Shown here in pieces: positions 22,896 to 32,515 of a stretch of DNA of 64,000 bases (its first letter is position 1; each line of letters starts with the position of its first letter). The notes below the pieces were generated by a model, which was not told the DNA's origin, ran no database searches, and saw nothing but the letters and a program-made list of their open reading frames with translations. The position numbers and the translations under genes are program-made. The stretch spans positions 86,297,827 to 86,361,826 of the forward strand of contig NC_057861.1 of assembly GCF_019393635.1 (NCBI RefSeq), given 5' to 3'. This DNA is from Dromiciops gliroides (taxonomy: Eukaryota; Chordata; Mammalia; Microbiotheria; Microbiotheriidae).

Positions 22896-25800
22896 CTTAA
22901 AACAAAAATTGTGGTATCAGCAAAATAATTGCAGTAGACAACCACAAATGCAAATTTCAAAGACTACCAATTCCTGCTAAGTATGCCCATTTCTATCAGC
23001 TTGTAAAAAGTGAAAGAATTTAAGGTAAGCATTTGTAAAACAACATAAGAAAAACAAATGCTAAAAGATATGCCTATCACTCATTGCAGACTGCACTAAA
23101 TGTCTAGGCAAGCTGCTCTCACTGCTTCTAAAATACAGACAGGATATGTACTACCTTTGGACAACTCTGTAATAGTGGACACAGAACTACAATACTTTTA
23201 ATTTGTGATGCCATCCAATCACAAAAGGCAAAAACTTTGCTTTTTCTAGGACTGCAAAGCCTAGTTTTGATCTTTGTCTGCTGAGTAGGGGCTGAATACC
23301 CCAATCTGATGAAATACCTGCTATGTTTGCCAAACCTGCCAAGTGCTCGTCTACCTGCATACAGACTATATTTAGAAACCTGTGGCAATCTCAATCAGGA
23401 AAGGTTCTATTTTCATAACTGCAATATGAAACTCAAACAGTAAACTACCAGACATGTTTACAGGCTGTTCAAAAGCTAAGTACCTGCAAGAAATTGAAAG
23501 GTTTCCGACTCTTCTGCAGTATTTGATAAGTCACTGTAAATAAGTGCTTTCTTCTCTTTTCCACTGCCATGTTTATAGGAATAAGTGGCTAGATACTGAA
23601 CAAAAAGTTCCTAAAACAAGATGGAAAAAGATTAAAATTCAGGAAACATTCTGGTACTTTACATTAGTGCTTATTTTAAATTCATACTAAGTTTAGATAA
23701 CTTCAAGTTTTAATTACATTATAGGCTTTAAGATTACTACAGAAGGTACAAGGACATTACATTGTAGTCATCAGTTTGATGTTAAGAGAAGGGTAGCAAA
23801 TGGTCACTCCACAAAAATTTATTTTAGATTGAATACTTTTGTCAATTATTATCAATGATTGACTAAACACAGGGCAATGAATCAGAAATTCAGCCAATGA
23901 TTACCTATAGTAATGGAGGAGAAAAGTCATGTAGATTATCCCCAGAAAAATTACATTTGGCTCTAGAGATGCAATTTTGTTACCTTCCATTTGAATATGG
24001 GTCTATCTGAAGTTCTGGTAATTCACACCACTGCAAACCAGATAATGAAGCCAATGAGTTGGGAGTTGTAAAGCTGGCCAAACTTCTTGCTCCCAGCTCA
24101 ACTCCTCCATGCTGAGGATAGACAAAAATATCGCTTAAACTGATGCAAAGCACCAGCCTGAACTGTGCTGCACTCCCCCACAATTTGGCTTGTCTAGCCC
24201 ATACTTTCTCAGTCAAGGAGGTAATTAAGTGTTTTGGCTTTAAATCTAGTAGCCTAATAAAAGGAAGGACTCCTCAAAGCTCCCCTGTTTTCCAGCTGCT
24301 GCTGGATTTCAGTGGATAACAATGGCAAAAGAGCTGGAAAAAGTCTCTAGCCCAAACATACATGGTGAGGTCTTCAAGAATGTGAATAAACCCTATGACT
24401 ATCTTGAGAAATGGCAGCAACGGGACAAAATTAAACAGGAACTCATTAGCAATGACAAGCTCCAAAAAGCTCCAACCAAGAAGACTACAAGTTGTCTAGG
24501 AATCAATTTGGAAATACTTTAGTTTTAGTTTTTTTTTTTTTAAAGATACTGGGTCAACAAGCATAAAACACTGTGAAACCTATTTTATTCAACACTACTC
24601 AAGCACTTAGTGTTTAGTTTTGAAACCCACTAAAAGGAAAATAGTTCAGAGGAGAAAAAGTGATCATTAAAGCTGAGATACATTTTAAGGAAGATTAAAG
24701 CAGTTAGAATGATCGAGCATTCATAAAGCAACCACTACATATAAAGTCACTACAATTCATTCTCCTTGTAAAGTTAGAAAACACAATTACAGCAGGAAGG
24801 GTTTGGACATGGGAAGCTTATCTTAAAACTACAGATTGTCAGACACCGACAGAAATTGCAGAGCATAATGGGATTTTTAAGGTAAATTTAGGGTACCGTT
24901 CTGCAGGGTAAATATAAGGACAGGACCACCTCAGTTTCCTCATTTGTACAATGGGAATAAAAAGAGCACCTACCTCTCAGGGTTGTGAGGACAAAGTTAG
25001 ATAATATTTGTAAAGAGCGTGAAAATCTTACATCTCTATATAGAGCTCTCTATGTCTACACTCTGTCTCTGCTTTTTTTTATTCCAGCCCTATGGCCCAA
25101 TCTCGGTTCACAATCACGGAAAAGTACATTCTTTCTCTCAACTCTACAATTCAGATTTGTTCTCTAGATTCATTCCGTTCTGCCGAGTGCCTTGGAATAG
25201 AATTTCTAAGGAAGACATAACACAGCTGCAATGTATCAAATTGCATTTGGCCAGGAGAGTCAAGGGCACTTCCAATCTGGGCTGAGGAAGAGCAGAACCT
25301 TAAACTTGAGATCTCAGCAGGTAAAGGTCACTCACCCCACCCCCACCAAAAACAACAAAAAATCTCATGGATTGATTCAAACGGGCTGAATTTTTTGAAA
25401 GCTTTTTACCTTAAAACCTCAGTATCCTCTGAGTTCTCCCTTCCTAATCTATGTCAATGTCTACTTAACCATCTTTATGCTTAAAATGATCTTAACCTTG
25501 TCTAAATCTCTCCTCCTAGAATTTAGCTCATCAAAGAGAACCAATCGTAGCAACTTTGTTTCCATCCGACTTGCTGGCAAATATTCTGAACCGAGAACTT
25601 CTCCCGGGCCCAGTTATCTCATGTCCCCTTGCTTTTTTCCACCCGGGGTAAGGGTGTCTAGTGTTGCTCGGCACTGGCTGGTCTATTGCAGCACCAGTTG
25701 AGGTCCCCTAGGACCCACAGCTCTGCACCCACGCAAACAAGACTGAAAACTCCAGGGACCTCCTTGCAGGATGGTTCCCCGCCAAGGCTCCGCCCTCTCC

Positions 25801-26205
25801 GAGACCCAATGGACGTCTTTAAAAAAAAAAATAGTTTTTTTAAGGCGCGGAAAGACTGAGGTCAGAGGGCCAGCGGCACGGGCTGGGTGCTCGTGCTCGT
25901 GCTCGTGCTCTTGCTCGCGCCAGGCCAGGCAGCGCGTGCTCGCGGGGCCGCCGCGGTTTCCAGGGGGTGGCGCGCGAGACGCGGCCGTTGGGGGGAGCCT
26001 GGACACCGCCTCCTTTCCCCCTCCCCCTTCGCTTCCTCTTTTCCCTCCTCCGACTCACCGTGGCCTTGGCCGTGAGCACCAGTGCCTCCTGATTGATGCT
26101 GGACACCTCGGGGGAGCTCTTCATGATCACGCGAATTCGAGACAACGGCAGCGAGACAAGTCTCTGATCGCTGCACTTCTCTTTGCCGCCAAACCCGTCC
26201 GCCAT
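22735..26205 (-). CDS. CHRAC1: CHRAC1, chromatin accessibility complex subunit 1 (CHRAC-15)
   Basis: Complete three-exon gene: exon 1 26205-26059, exon 2 23610-23484, exon 3 22895-22735 (coding parts), 435 nt giving 144 aa. CHRAC1 is a nuclear histone-fold protein of the NF-Y/DR1-like class. It dimerises with POLE3 (CHRAC-17) and joins ACF1 and SNF2H in the CHRAC nucleosome-sliding complex. Residues about 17-95 form the histone fold, with the hallmark LPLSRIRVIMKSSPEV, INQEALVLTAKATELFVQ and a final DILPKKILASKYLKML helix. The tail after residue about 110 is almost entirely Asp/Glu/Asn. Both introns have GT-AG ends: donor ACG|GTGAGT after exon 1, GCAG|GTACTT after exon 2, acceptors TTTTAG and TTTAAG. 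The start is the ATG in GGCAAGATGGC, with A at -3 and G at +4. The human protein is 131 aa by recall; the extra length is in the acidic tail. Confidence 0.96.
22896..23483 (-). other. CHRAC1: CHRAC1 intron 2
   Basis: 588 bp, phase 1. No SINE or other recognisable element. Minus-strand open frames in it (for example 23128-23394) have no recognisable similarity. Confidence 0.9.
23484..23610 (-). CDS. CHRAC1: CHRAC1 coding exon 2 (histone-fold core)
   Basis: 127 nt encoding ELFVQYLATYSYKHGSGKEK through SETFQFLA and the first base of Asp. It covers the central helix and loop of the histone fold. Confidence 0.96.
24322..24522 (+). other. unidentified 66-codon open frame in CHRAC1 intron 1
   Basis: The ATG has a strong initiation context (ACAATGG). 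The 66-residue product is lysine-rich and hydrophilic, with the segment NKPYDYLEKWQQRDKIKQEL suggesting an amphipathic helix. I do not recognise the family. It could be a fragment of an old retrocopy, an antisense small ORF, or chance. No poly(A) tail or target duplication is visible around it. Confidence 0.2.
25887..25920. repeat. (GTGCTC)n hexanucleotide repeat
   Basis: About five units of GTGCTC/TTGCTC in the GC-rich start of CHRAC1 intron 1, transcribed as GAGCAC units. Confidence 0.8.
26059..26205 (-). CDS. CHRAC1: CHRAC1 coding exon 1
   Basis: 147 nt, 49 codons, starting MADGFGGKEK and ending LTAKAT at the GTGAGT donor. The frame stays open upstream of the ATG for 101 codons (see findings). 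Confidence 0.96.
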
Positions 26206-26370
26206 CTTGCCGCCCCCGCCCGGCAGCAACGGCAGAAACCGCGCGGCCGCCACTACTACTAATGCTGCCGCCGCAGCCGCAGCCGCGGCCCCCGCGGCCT
26301 CCGCCCCTTCCGAGATGTCCTCAGGGCAGTTTGACAAATAAAGTTCATTGAAAGGGAGTCTTTTTTGGCC

Positions 26371-26394
26371 CGCTGCCTTATGGGGAGCGTAGTT
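26371..26394 (-). promoter_or_regulatory. ZNF143/Staf-type binding site 1
   Basis: The minus strand reads AACTACGCTCCCCATAAGGC followed by AGCG, fitting the ACTAC-nn-TCCCA-nn-ATGC-nnn-GCG layout with one or two deviations. About 170-190 bp upstream of the CHRAC1 ATG. Confidence 0.65.
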
Positions 26395-26445
26395 CCCTAG
26401 AGGCGGCACCACTGGCCCCGGCAAGGGGTGGGTGCGAGGGAGGTG

Positions 26446-26470
26446 ACCACAAGTCCCATGATGCTCTGCG
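26446..26470 (+). promoter_or_regulatory. ZNF143/Staf-type binding site 2
   Basis: ACCACAAGTCCCATGATGC followed by TCTGCG closely matches the long ZNF143/THAP11 consensus. Opposite orientation to site 1 and 51 bp away from it, giving an inverted pair in the CHRAC1 promoter. Confidence 0.75.
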
Positions 26471-26849
26471 CCGCTGCTCTCGTGGCTTCGGTAAAGGAAG
26501 GAGAACATCAGACCCGCGTGGATGGTTCGCTATCTGGGTCCACGTTTCTCTTGGTTCCGCGAGCTCGTGTCCGAATTCACATCTAAATATGGATTTCGGA
26601 GAGTCAGTCCAGCGGACTGACGTAGGATCATCATCGTCTTTGGTTTGTAGCTCCTGCAGGAGTGCCGGCCTCATGGCCAACTACATCAAATTCTAAAACT
26701 TCCGCCTTGGAAAGGACCCTAGAAGCGAGACATCGATTAATTAATTCAAAAAAGAACAGAACCAAGCATCCAGACAAAGGCCCGGACCTATTTTTATATT
26801 GTCTTTAAAGAGTAGATGATTTTTGTAAGACTTTAATAATATTTAGTGT

Positions 26850-26950
26850 TAGAAGGGGACTTAGAAATCTAGTCCAACCCCTTCGTTTAACAGCTGGGGA
26901 AACAGCCCCCCCCTCCCCCAAAAGAAATGACGTACCCAAGTCATCAAAAA
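26850..26950 (-). repeat. MIR/THER-like relic
   Basis: GAAGGGGACTTAGAAATCTAG followed by a degenerate AGCTGGGGAAAC, the antisense signature of old CORE-SINEs. Confidence 0.45.
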
Positions 26951-27696
26951 AACCCTTCTCTTCACTCATCCAACCCCGCTGGCTATCGCCCCATCTCTTT
27001 CTTCCGTTTGTGGCTAAACGCCTTGAGAATGCAGTCTACAAACGGGTCCTCCACTTCTACTCTACAGTTTTTGACCCCAACATTCGATTGAAACTGCTTT
27101 CCAAAGTTACAAACGATCTCTTCATTGCCAGATCTAATGGCTTTTTCTCAGTCCTTATCTTTTTTTGACCTCTGCAGTACACGGTCAGTCACTCTTGATT
27201 CAGTCTTTTCTCCAGGTTATTAGGGCCCTACCACCTAACTGGCCGCTTCTTTCCTTTTTTCTGGCTTTTCGTACTGGTCAGAGTCTGCTGATGTCTGATG
27301 CCACGCTGGTCTCTGTCCTGGGCCCTCTTTATTCTATTTAATTTAGCTTATCAACGTTCATGGATTCATTTTTCATACCTATGCTAACGATTCTCAAAGA
27401 CTCTTACCATAATAATAATAAGCTTAAGTGCTTCCCTCCACTATCTCGTTTCCAACTGCCTACTGGACATTTGGAATTAGATGTCTGGTGGATATCTTAA
27501 ACTCCATATGTCCAAAATAGAAGTAATCCCCACCCCTTTCCTTCCTCCCCCCCCCAAAAAAAATCCAACCTTTCCCCCTTCCTGTTTCCTACTATTTCAG
27601 GGTAGCATCATCCTCCAGTGACCTACAATTGCAACCTGGATGCCATCCTTGACTCCTCACCCCTCCACACTCCCTCCCCTCCCCAACACGCGCGCG

Positions 27697-27697
27697 T

Positions 27698-27730
<33 letters not shown>
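27697..27730. repeat. (CA)n microsatellite
   Basis: CGCGCGTG followed by about 16 CA units within the L2 relic. It produces spurious His/Thr-rich open frames. Confidence 0.9.
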
Positions 27731-27731
<1 letters not shown>

Positions 27732-27867
27732 AATCTGTTCCCAAGATCTGTTGATTTTATTCTTGCAACATCTCTCTCACACATCCTGGTACAGGCCCTC
27801 ATCACCTTATGTGTGGACTATTTCATTAACCTGCAGGTTAGTCTCCCTACCATAAGTCTCCTCGTTT

Positions 27868-28024
27868 GGGGGCAGCTGGGTGGCACAGTGGATAGAGCAC
27901 TAGCCCTGGATTCAGGAGGACCTGAGTTCAAATCCAGCCTCAGACACTTGACACTTACTAGCTGTGTGACCCTGGGCAAGTCACTTAACCCTCATTGCCC
28001 CACAAAAAAAAATTTAAAAAAAAA
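27868..28024 (+). repeat. marsupial CORE-SINE nested in L2
   Basis: Full-length copy. Imperfect flanking repeat AAGTCTCCTCGTT (27854-27866) against AAGGCTCCCCATT (28025-28037). Confidence 0.92.
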
Positions 28025-28435
28025 AAGGCTCCCCATTCAAACCATCCTCCACTTAGCAAAATAACCTTTCTAAAGTCTGATCATGTGACACTCCCCACCC
28101 TCCACCCCCAACCCTCAGTATACTCTAGGAGTTCCCTATCACTTCCAGGATCAAATGTAAACTATTTTAATATTCAAGGCCCTATATAAACAGGCCCTTT
28201 CCTACCTTTCCAGTCTTACACCTTGCCTTCTCCACCCTCCATGTACTCCTTGATCCAGTAACACTGGATCCTTGCTTCCATTCAAACAAAACACTCATCT
28301 CTGCATTTTGGCTGTCCTCCATTCCTTGAAAGCTTTCCAAGTGCATCTCTACCTCCTGGCTTCCTTAAAATCTCAGTTAAAATCACACCTTTTACAGGAA
28401 GCCTTTCCCAATCTCCCTTAATTCTAGTATCTCCC

Positions 28436-28949
28436 TGTGAGGAAAGGAGTAATGGTCTCCTCTCAATAAGGATTTAACAGTTACCATTCAAATTAGACTC
28501 CAGACCTGTTTGAGGACAAAGGTCTCAGTCCCCCTCCTTCTCCTCCAGCAAACAGATCATATGGTTCAAGGAGCCCAGAGCTGGTCTTAATAAGGTCCTC
28601 TTCTGGACTGTGTCCATATAAGGGAAGATTGGAGAAATGTCCCTGTGTCACCTCCCCCACTGGCTAAAAACCCAAAGATTAATTATGGAAATTAGGGTTA
28701 GGAATACTGCTTTCAAGTTAGCTAGTTTTTGTGCATAGATTGTAACCGCTGAATAATCAACAAGTGATGAAAAAGGAGAGGCTGCACTCGACTAAGGGTT
28801 AAAAACGGGGCCTTCGAACCTCTATTCTTTGCACCCAACAGCTGCACACTAGGTTGCCCATTCTCTAGAGAATGACAATAAATAAGCCTTTGACACATCA
28901 ATGCCACTGAGTTCCAGAGAATTATTGAGCAGGAGTCATTTTCCTCTCA
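28436..28949 (+). mobile_element. solo LTR of an endogenous retrovirus
   Basis: A 514-bp element bounded by TGTGAGGAAA and TTTTCCTCTCA, with a 5-bp target duplication CTCCC on each side (28431-28435 and 28950-28954). AATAAATAAGCC near 28877 serves as the poly(A) signal, and CCATATAAGGG near 28613 as a TATA-like element. The L2 sequence resumes directly after it. Non-coding. A 5-bp duplication is typical of ERVL/class III elements, so that class is an inference. Confidence 0.85.
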
Positions 28950-29278
28950 CTCCCTTCTGTTAATTATTTCAATTCATCCTGTATTTAGCTTGTTTGTACC
29001 TAGTTTTTTGCACATTATTGCTCCTTGAGAACAGGGACTGTCTTTTGCCTTCTTTGTATCCTCAGTGCTTACACAGTGTCTAGTAAATAGTAGGGTATAA
29101 TAAATGTTTGTTGGCTGACTGGCAAAAGTAGAAAGCAGTAAAAACCAGGATTGGAATACCCTCCACTGAACATACTGACAGACAAGGGAATGTTGGGGCT
29201 AAATTTCCCCCATCCAACTCTCATCAATTGACATCCTCTTAGTCTGAGCTGATGAAGAGTGATTAGAAGTTAATTTAA

Positions 29279-29424
29279 GGGGGCAGATAGGTGGCACAGC
29301 TGATAAAGCACCGGCCCTAGTTTCAGGAGGACCTGAGTTCAAATCCAGTCTCAGACATTTGACACTTACTAGCTGTGTTACCCTGAGCAAGTCACTTAAC
29401 TCCCATTGCACCACCAAAAAAAAA
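29279..29424 (+). repeat. marsupial CORE-SINE
   Basis: Perfect 12-bp duplication AAGTTAATTTAA (29267-29278 and 29425-29436). Confidence 0.95.
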
Positions 29425-29436
29425 AAGTTAATTTAA

Positions 29437-30278
29437 AAGCCCCCATCTGTAGCTGCTCTGCCTCTTAATGATACCATTTACATGGCCCTTTAAGGTTTGC
29501 AAAGAACTCTTCTCATAACAAATTCAACAACCATTTATTAGTGCAAGTGTTATTTATTCCCTATTTATAGATTTTTTTTTTAATTGAGGCTTAGACTACT
29601 TACCCATGGTTATAGAGCTTGGAAGACTTAAACCAACACTCCAAACCCAGGACTTTTCACTATACCAAAGGGGCCTTACAGGTATACTAACAAACATTCT
29701 CATAAATACTTATAGAAGATGCATTTGATAGATACATAATAATAACCCACACATAAAACTGCTTAACTTTTTGCAAAGTTCTTTGCAATACTGTACCAGG
29801 TCTCCTCACTCCTAAGTTCACCATTTTTTCCATTAGGTTACATTGTTGGGGGAAAGAATAACACTAACATGAAAAGGTGGTACTTGAAGAAGAAAAGACT
29901 TAACAATTACAGGGTTCTTAAGAAATTGACAGGTTTATTGAAGAATCTGTAGTCATTTTTGAGAATAATCCATAAACCCAAAAGGAATCTCTACCATAAA
30001 AAGCCCAAGAAGTCATCATTCAGTCTCTACTTGATTTTTTTTCTTCTATTAAAAAAAGTAAAATCCCCTGTAACCCTGAGAATCAAAAGATCTAATCTAT
30101 TCAGTCTAAAATTTACCTAACAGCAAATTTACTCACGCAGTGCAGAGATTCAGAAGAAATATATTACACAATTCCTCCCTTTGATAAGTTTACAATATAG
30201 TGAGAAAGCCAAAATAAAAGTATAAAATAGAAGAACATCAACAAAAAAAAATTAAATATCAAATCTCACAAAGAAATA
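29437..30278. other. spacer with MIR relics
   Basis: MIR-like antisense fragments at about 29450-29665 and 29760-29840. The rest, 29850-30278, is A-rich with nothing recognised. Confidence 0.5.
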
Positions 30279-30396
30279 CAGGGTGGGCCAAAAGTAAAAA
30301 TGTTTTAATAACTTTTTGAAAATTATTTTTCTTTATTTTCACTACTTACTAGATTTGATTTTTCACACATAATGTCAATTAATTTCCTATATATAC

Positions 30397-31168
30397 TGTG
30401 AGAAAATAATGGGTTTTGGAATGCCCAGAGGGCCCCCCCCCCTTCGAGGGAATTATATTAAGATTGATTGGATTGGGGCAGCTAGGTGTCGCATCGGATA
30501 AAGCACTAGCCTTGGATTCAGGAGGACCTGAGTTCAAATCCAGACTCAGACACTTGACACTTACTAGCTGTTTGACCCTGGCCAAGTCATTTAACCCTTA
30601 TTGCCCCACCCCCCAAAAAAAAAGATGGATTGGATTGACTTTGCTGACTGACTCACTTGAAGTTGACTTGATTGAAACCAGACCTACCTGAGAGCTTGGC
30701 CCTCAGGGGGTGTATTCTCTGAACTCTGACCTCCGCTCATGGACTGCCCTCAAGTCCAGTGAACCAAGGGATTTGGGTGATGCTAGACAATTAGCTTGAA
30801 GCAGTGTGTAAGAACCACCTCTCTTCCAGATGCAGAGGAAGCTTCTACACTCAGTTACTCTCTCTGAGGCGCTGTTGGTGTCAGAGGACTTGGAGGAAGA
30901 AGCAGGCCAGGCTGAGCTCTATTTTTCCTCTAGACTAGAAGGCCAGGCTGAGTTCTATTCTCTCCTCTAGGCTAGATAGGCCTTCTGAACTTTCAGAGCC
31001 ATGTGTGCTCTCTTTACTAATATTTAATATACTTTCATAAATGCTTAATGCCCCCAAACTGGTGCTAAAGCTTCTAATTTATAAGTAGCAATATATTAGA
31101 AACCCCAGCTAATTTCCACTACACTTGGGACAGAAATAAGGCAACCATATATAGTTTTACTTGCCACA
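30397..31168 (+). mobile_element. solo ERV LTR (family A), copy 1, nested in MITE
   Basis: Bounded by TGTGAGAAAATAATG and TTACTTGCCACA, with a 4-bp duplication ATAC (30393-30396 and 31169-31172). Contains the SINE at 30476-30627. Related copies are at 45854-46318 and about 49768-50305. Shared 3' part: TTAGAAACCCCAGCTAA. Non-coding. The 4-bp duplication suggests a gammaretrovirus-like (class I) integrase, by inference. Confidence 0.82.
30476..30627 (+). repeat. marsupial CORE-SINE nested in LTR
   Basis: Duplication GATTGGATTG (30466-30475 and 30628-30637). This is the third, youngest layer of the nest. Confidence 0.93.
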
Positions 31169-31440
31169 ATACTGTATATGATGCTATGGTATTATAAATT
31201 AAAAATGAAAAATAAAGGCATTATTAAATGTTGAAACCCCTTCATGACTTTTGGCCCACCCTGCTGAATAAGGCAATAATAGCATATACAAAATGCTTTA
31301 TGGTTTTATATATATTTCTCTTGATCCTCACAACAATCCTAGGAAGTGGGTGATATTATTACCATCATTTTACAGATGAATTATCTGAATGGGAAATGTT
31401 TAAATGAGACTTGTCCAGCTGGTAAGAGTCTGGGGCAGGC

Positions 31441-31588
31441 GGGGGCAGCTGGTGGCACAGTGGATAGAACACCAGCCCTGGATTCAGGAGGACCTGAGTT
31501 CAAACCTGGTCTCAGACACTTAACACTTACTAGCTGTGTGACCCTGGGCAAGTTACTTAACGCCAATTGCCTCACCAAAAAAAAAAAG
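31441..31588 (+). repeat. marsupial CORE-SINE, left half of a dimer
   Basis: Has its own A-tail, then 32-34 bp of unrelated sequence before the next SINE. Its immediate flanks do not match each other. Confidence 0.92.
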
Positions 31589-31620
31589 GAATTACAGCCC
31601 AAACTTAGGCCACTCTATAT

Positions 31621-31778
31621 TGGGACAGCTAGGTGGCACAGTAGATAGAGCACTGGCCCTGGATTCAGGAGGATCTAAATTCAAATCCAGTCTCAGACAC
31701 TTAATACTTACTAGCTATGTGACCCTGGGCAAGTCACTTAACCCCAATTGCCTCACCAAAAAAACAAAACAAAAACAA
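31621..31778 (+). repeat. marsupial CORE-SINE, right half of a dimer
   Basis: The sequence after its A-tail (AAGAGTCTGGG, 31779-31789) repeats the sequence to the left of the first SINE (31424-31434), so the duplication encloses both SINEs. Confidence 0.92.
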
Positions 31779-31904
31779 AAGAGTCTGGGCAGTATTCAAA
31801 CTCAGGTCTACCTAATTCCAATTCCAGTGCTCTATGAGGTATGCCACCCACTTGCCTAGTTTACAGAAAAAAAAAGTATTGAGAATGGCCTTAAGAGGGA
31901 GGAC

Positions 31905-32215
31905 ATAATGTTGTTTGTCTTTTGTTCTCAAAAAGGACCAAGATGTTGGAGTGATGTCATGACTTGCAGTGAATTGGATTCAAGTAAGCAAGGGCTGTGC
32001 AAAGTCACCAACCTCACTCTCACATTCTCCTCCAGAGCCATCTAGGTCCAATCAAGAGGACTGGAGATGACCCTGGATGTTTAAGGCAATTGGGTTTAAG
32101 TGGCTTGCCCTGGGTCACACAGCTACTAAGTGTCTGAGGTGAAATTTGAACTCAGGTCCTCCCAACTTCAGGGCCAGTGCTCTATCCTAGCCAGCCAGTG
32201 TGCTGCCTAGTTGTG
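31905..32215 (-). repeat. MAR1-like longer CORE-SINE, antisense
   Basis: Begins TTTGTTCTCAAAAAGGACCAAGATG and GTGATGTCATGACTTGCAGTG, and ends with a standard SINE core and GTGCTGCCTAG. A sense relative lies at about 62060-62270. Thought to be RTE-mobilised (family assignment by recall). Confidence 0.6.
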
Positions 32216-32249
32216 CCAAGGAGGACATACCTAGGTAGTTGCCAAGTCC

Positions 32250-32515
32250 TGTCCATTCAACATCTGTACACCAAGTTGTAGTTATTCGACTTTTCATGAT
32301 CATGTCGACTTGTCTATGGGGTTTTCCTTGGCAAAGATACTGGAGTAGTTTGCCATTTTCTTCTCCAGTATCCCCATTTTACAGATGAGGAACTGAGGCA
32401 AATAGAGGCTAAGTGACTTGCCCAGAGTCACACCACTATTAAGTGTGAGTAGAATTGGAACTCAGCTCTTCCTGGTTCCAGATCCAGTGTGCCACCTAGT
32501 TGCCTCTCAATTTTA
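32250..32515 (-). repeat. older CORE-SINE (MON1/MIR-like)
   Basis: Same family as 526-790: GGGGTTTTCCTTGGCAAAG and TTTTACAGATGAGGAACTG, ending GCCACCTAGTTGCC. Confidence 0.7.

Larger units (their letters stand above)
23611..26058 (-). other. CHRAC1: CHRAC1 intron 1
   Basis: 2448 bp, phase 0. The promoter-proximal part is GC-rich. A MIR-like (+) relic is at about 24900-25020 (CCTCAGTTTCCTCATTTGTAC). An unexplained short plus-strand ORF at 24322-24522 is listed separately. No young SINE. Confidence 0.85.
25640..26560 (-). promoter_or_regulatory. CHRAC1: CHRAC1 CpG-island promoter
   Basis: The only long stretch in the window that is both GC-rich and CpG-dense. It spans exon 1, the start of intron 1 and about 350 bp upstream. 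It has GC-box-like GGGGCGG-type motifs near the start codon, a CAAGATGGCGG YY1-like element overlapping the ATG, and two ZNF143-type sites upstream. No TATA box at the expected distance. This fits a housekeeping promoter. The transcription start is inferred to lie between about 26230 and 26440. Confidence 0.85.
26960..29125 (+). repeat. L2-type LINE 3' region, interrupted
   Basis: Sense L2-type sequence. Landmarks: GCCCTCTTTATTCTATTTAATT, ACTTCCAGGATCAAATGTAAAC (about 28140), ATTTTGGCTGTCCTCCATTCCTTG, and the end GAGAACAGGGACTGTC through AATAAATGTTTGTTGGCTGACT. Broken by a CA repeat, a SINE (27868-28024) and a solo LTR (28436-28949). No intact reverse transcriptase frame. Confidence 0.75.
30279..31263. 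mobile_element. mariner-type MITE with nested LTR and SINE
   Basis: Perfect 17-bp terminal inverted repeats: CAGGGTGGGCCAAAAGT at 30279-30295 and its complement at 31247-31263. The left end is preceded by TA, as expected for Tc1/mariner insertion; the right flank reads CT, so the second TA is lost or mutated. Removing the nested LTR leaves about 210 bp, too short for a transposase, so it is non-autonomous. Confidence 0.75.
31265..31860 (-). repeat. MIR-type relic split by two SINEs
   Basis: Left part 31265-31435 (TTGATCCTCACAACAATCCTAGG, CATTTTACAGATGAA). It resumes at 31790 with CAGTATTCAAACTCAGG and TCCAGTGCTCTATG. The two SINEs at 31441-31778 interrupt it. Confidence 0.6.

Noticed and set aside
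25771..26262. 163-codon plus-strand frame across the CpG island
   Set aside because: Antisense shadow of CHRAC1 exon 1 and its GC-rich flanks. No splice or start logic and low-complexity content.
25840..26508. 222-codon minus-strand frame as an independent gene
   Set aside because: It is the CHRAC1 frame read through the exon 1 donor and upstream leader. Only the 49 codons of exon 1 are supported; the 5' extension is discussed as a finding.
27618..28064. 148-codon frame
   Set aside because: Composite of L2, a CA repeat and a SINE. The DSGGPEFKS peptide recurs wherever this SINE is translated.
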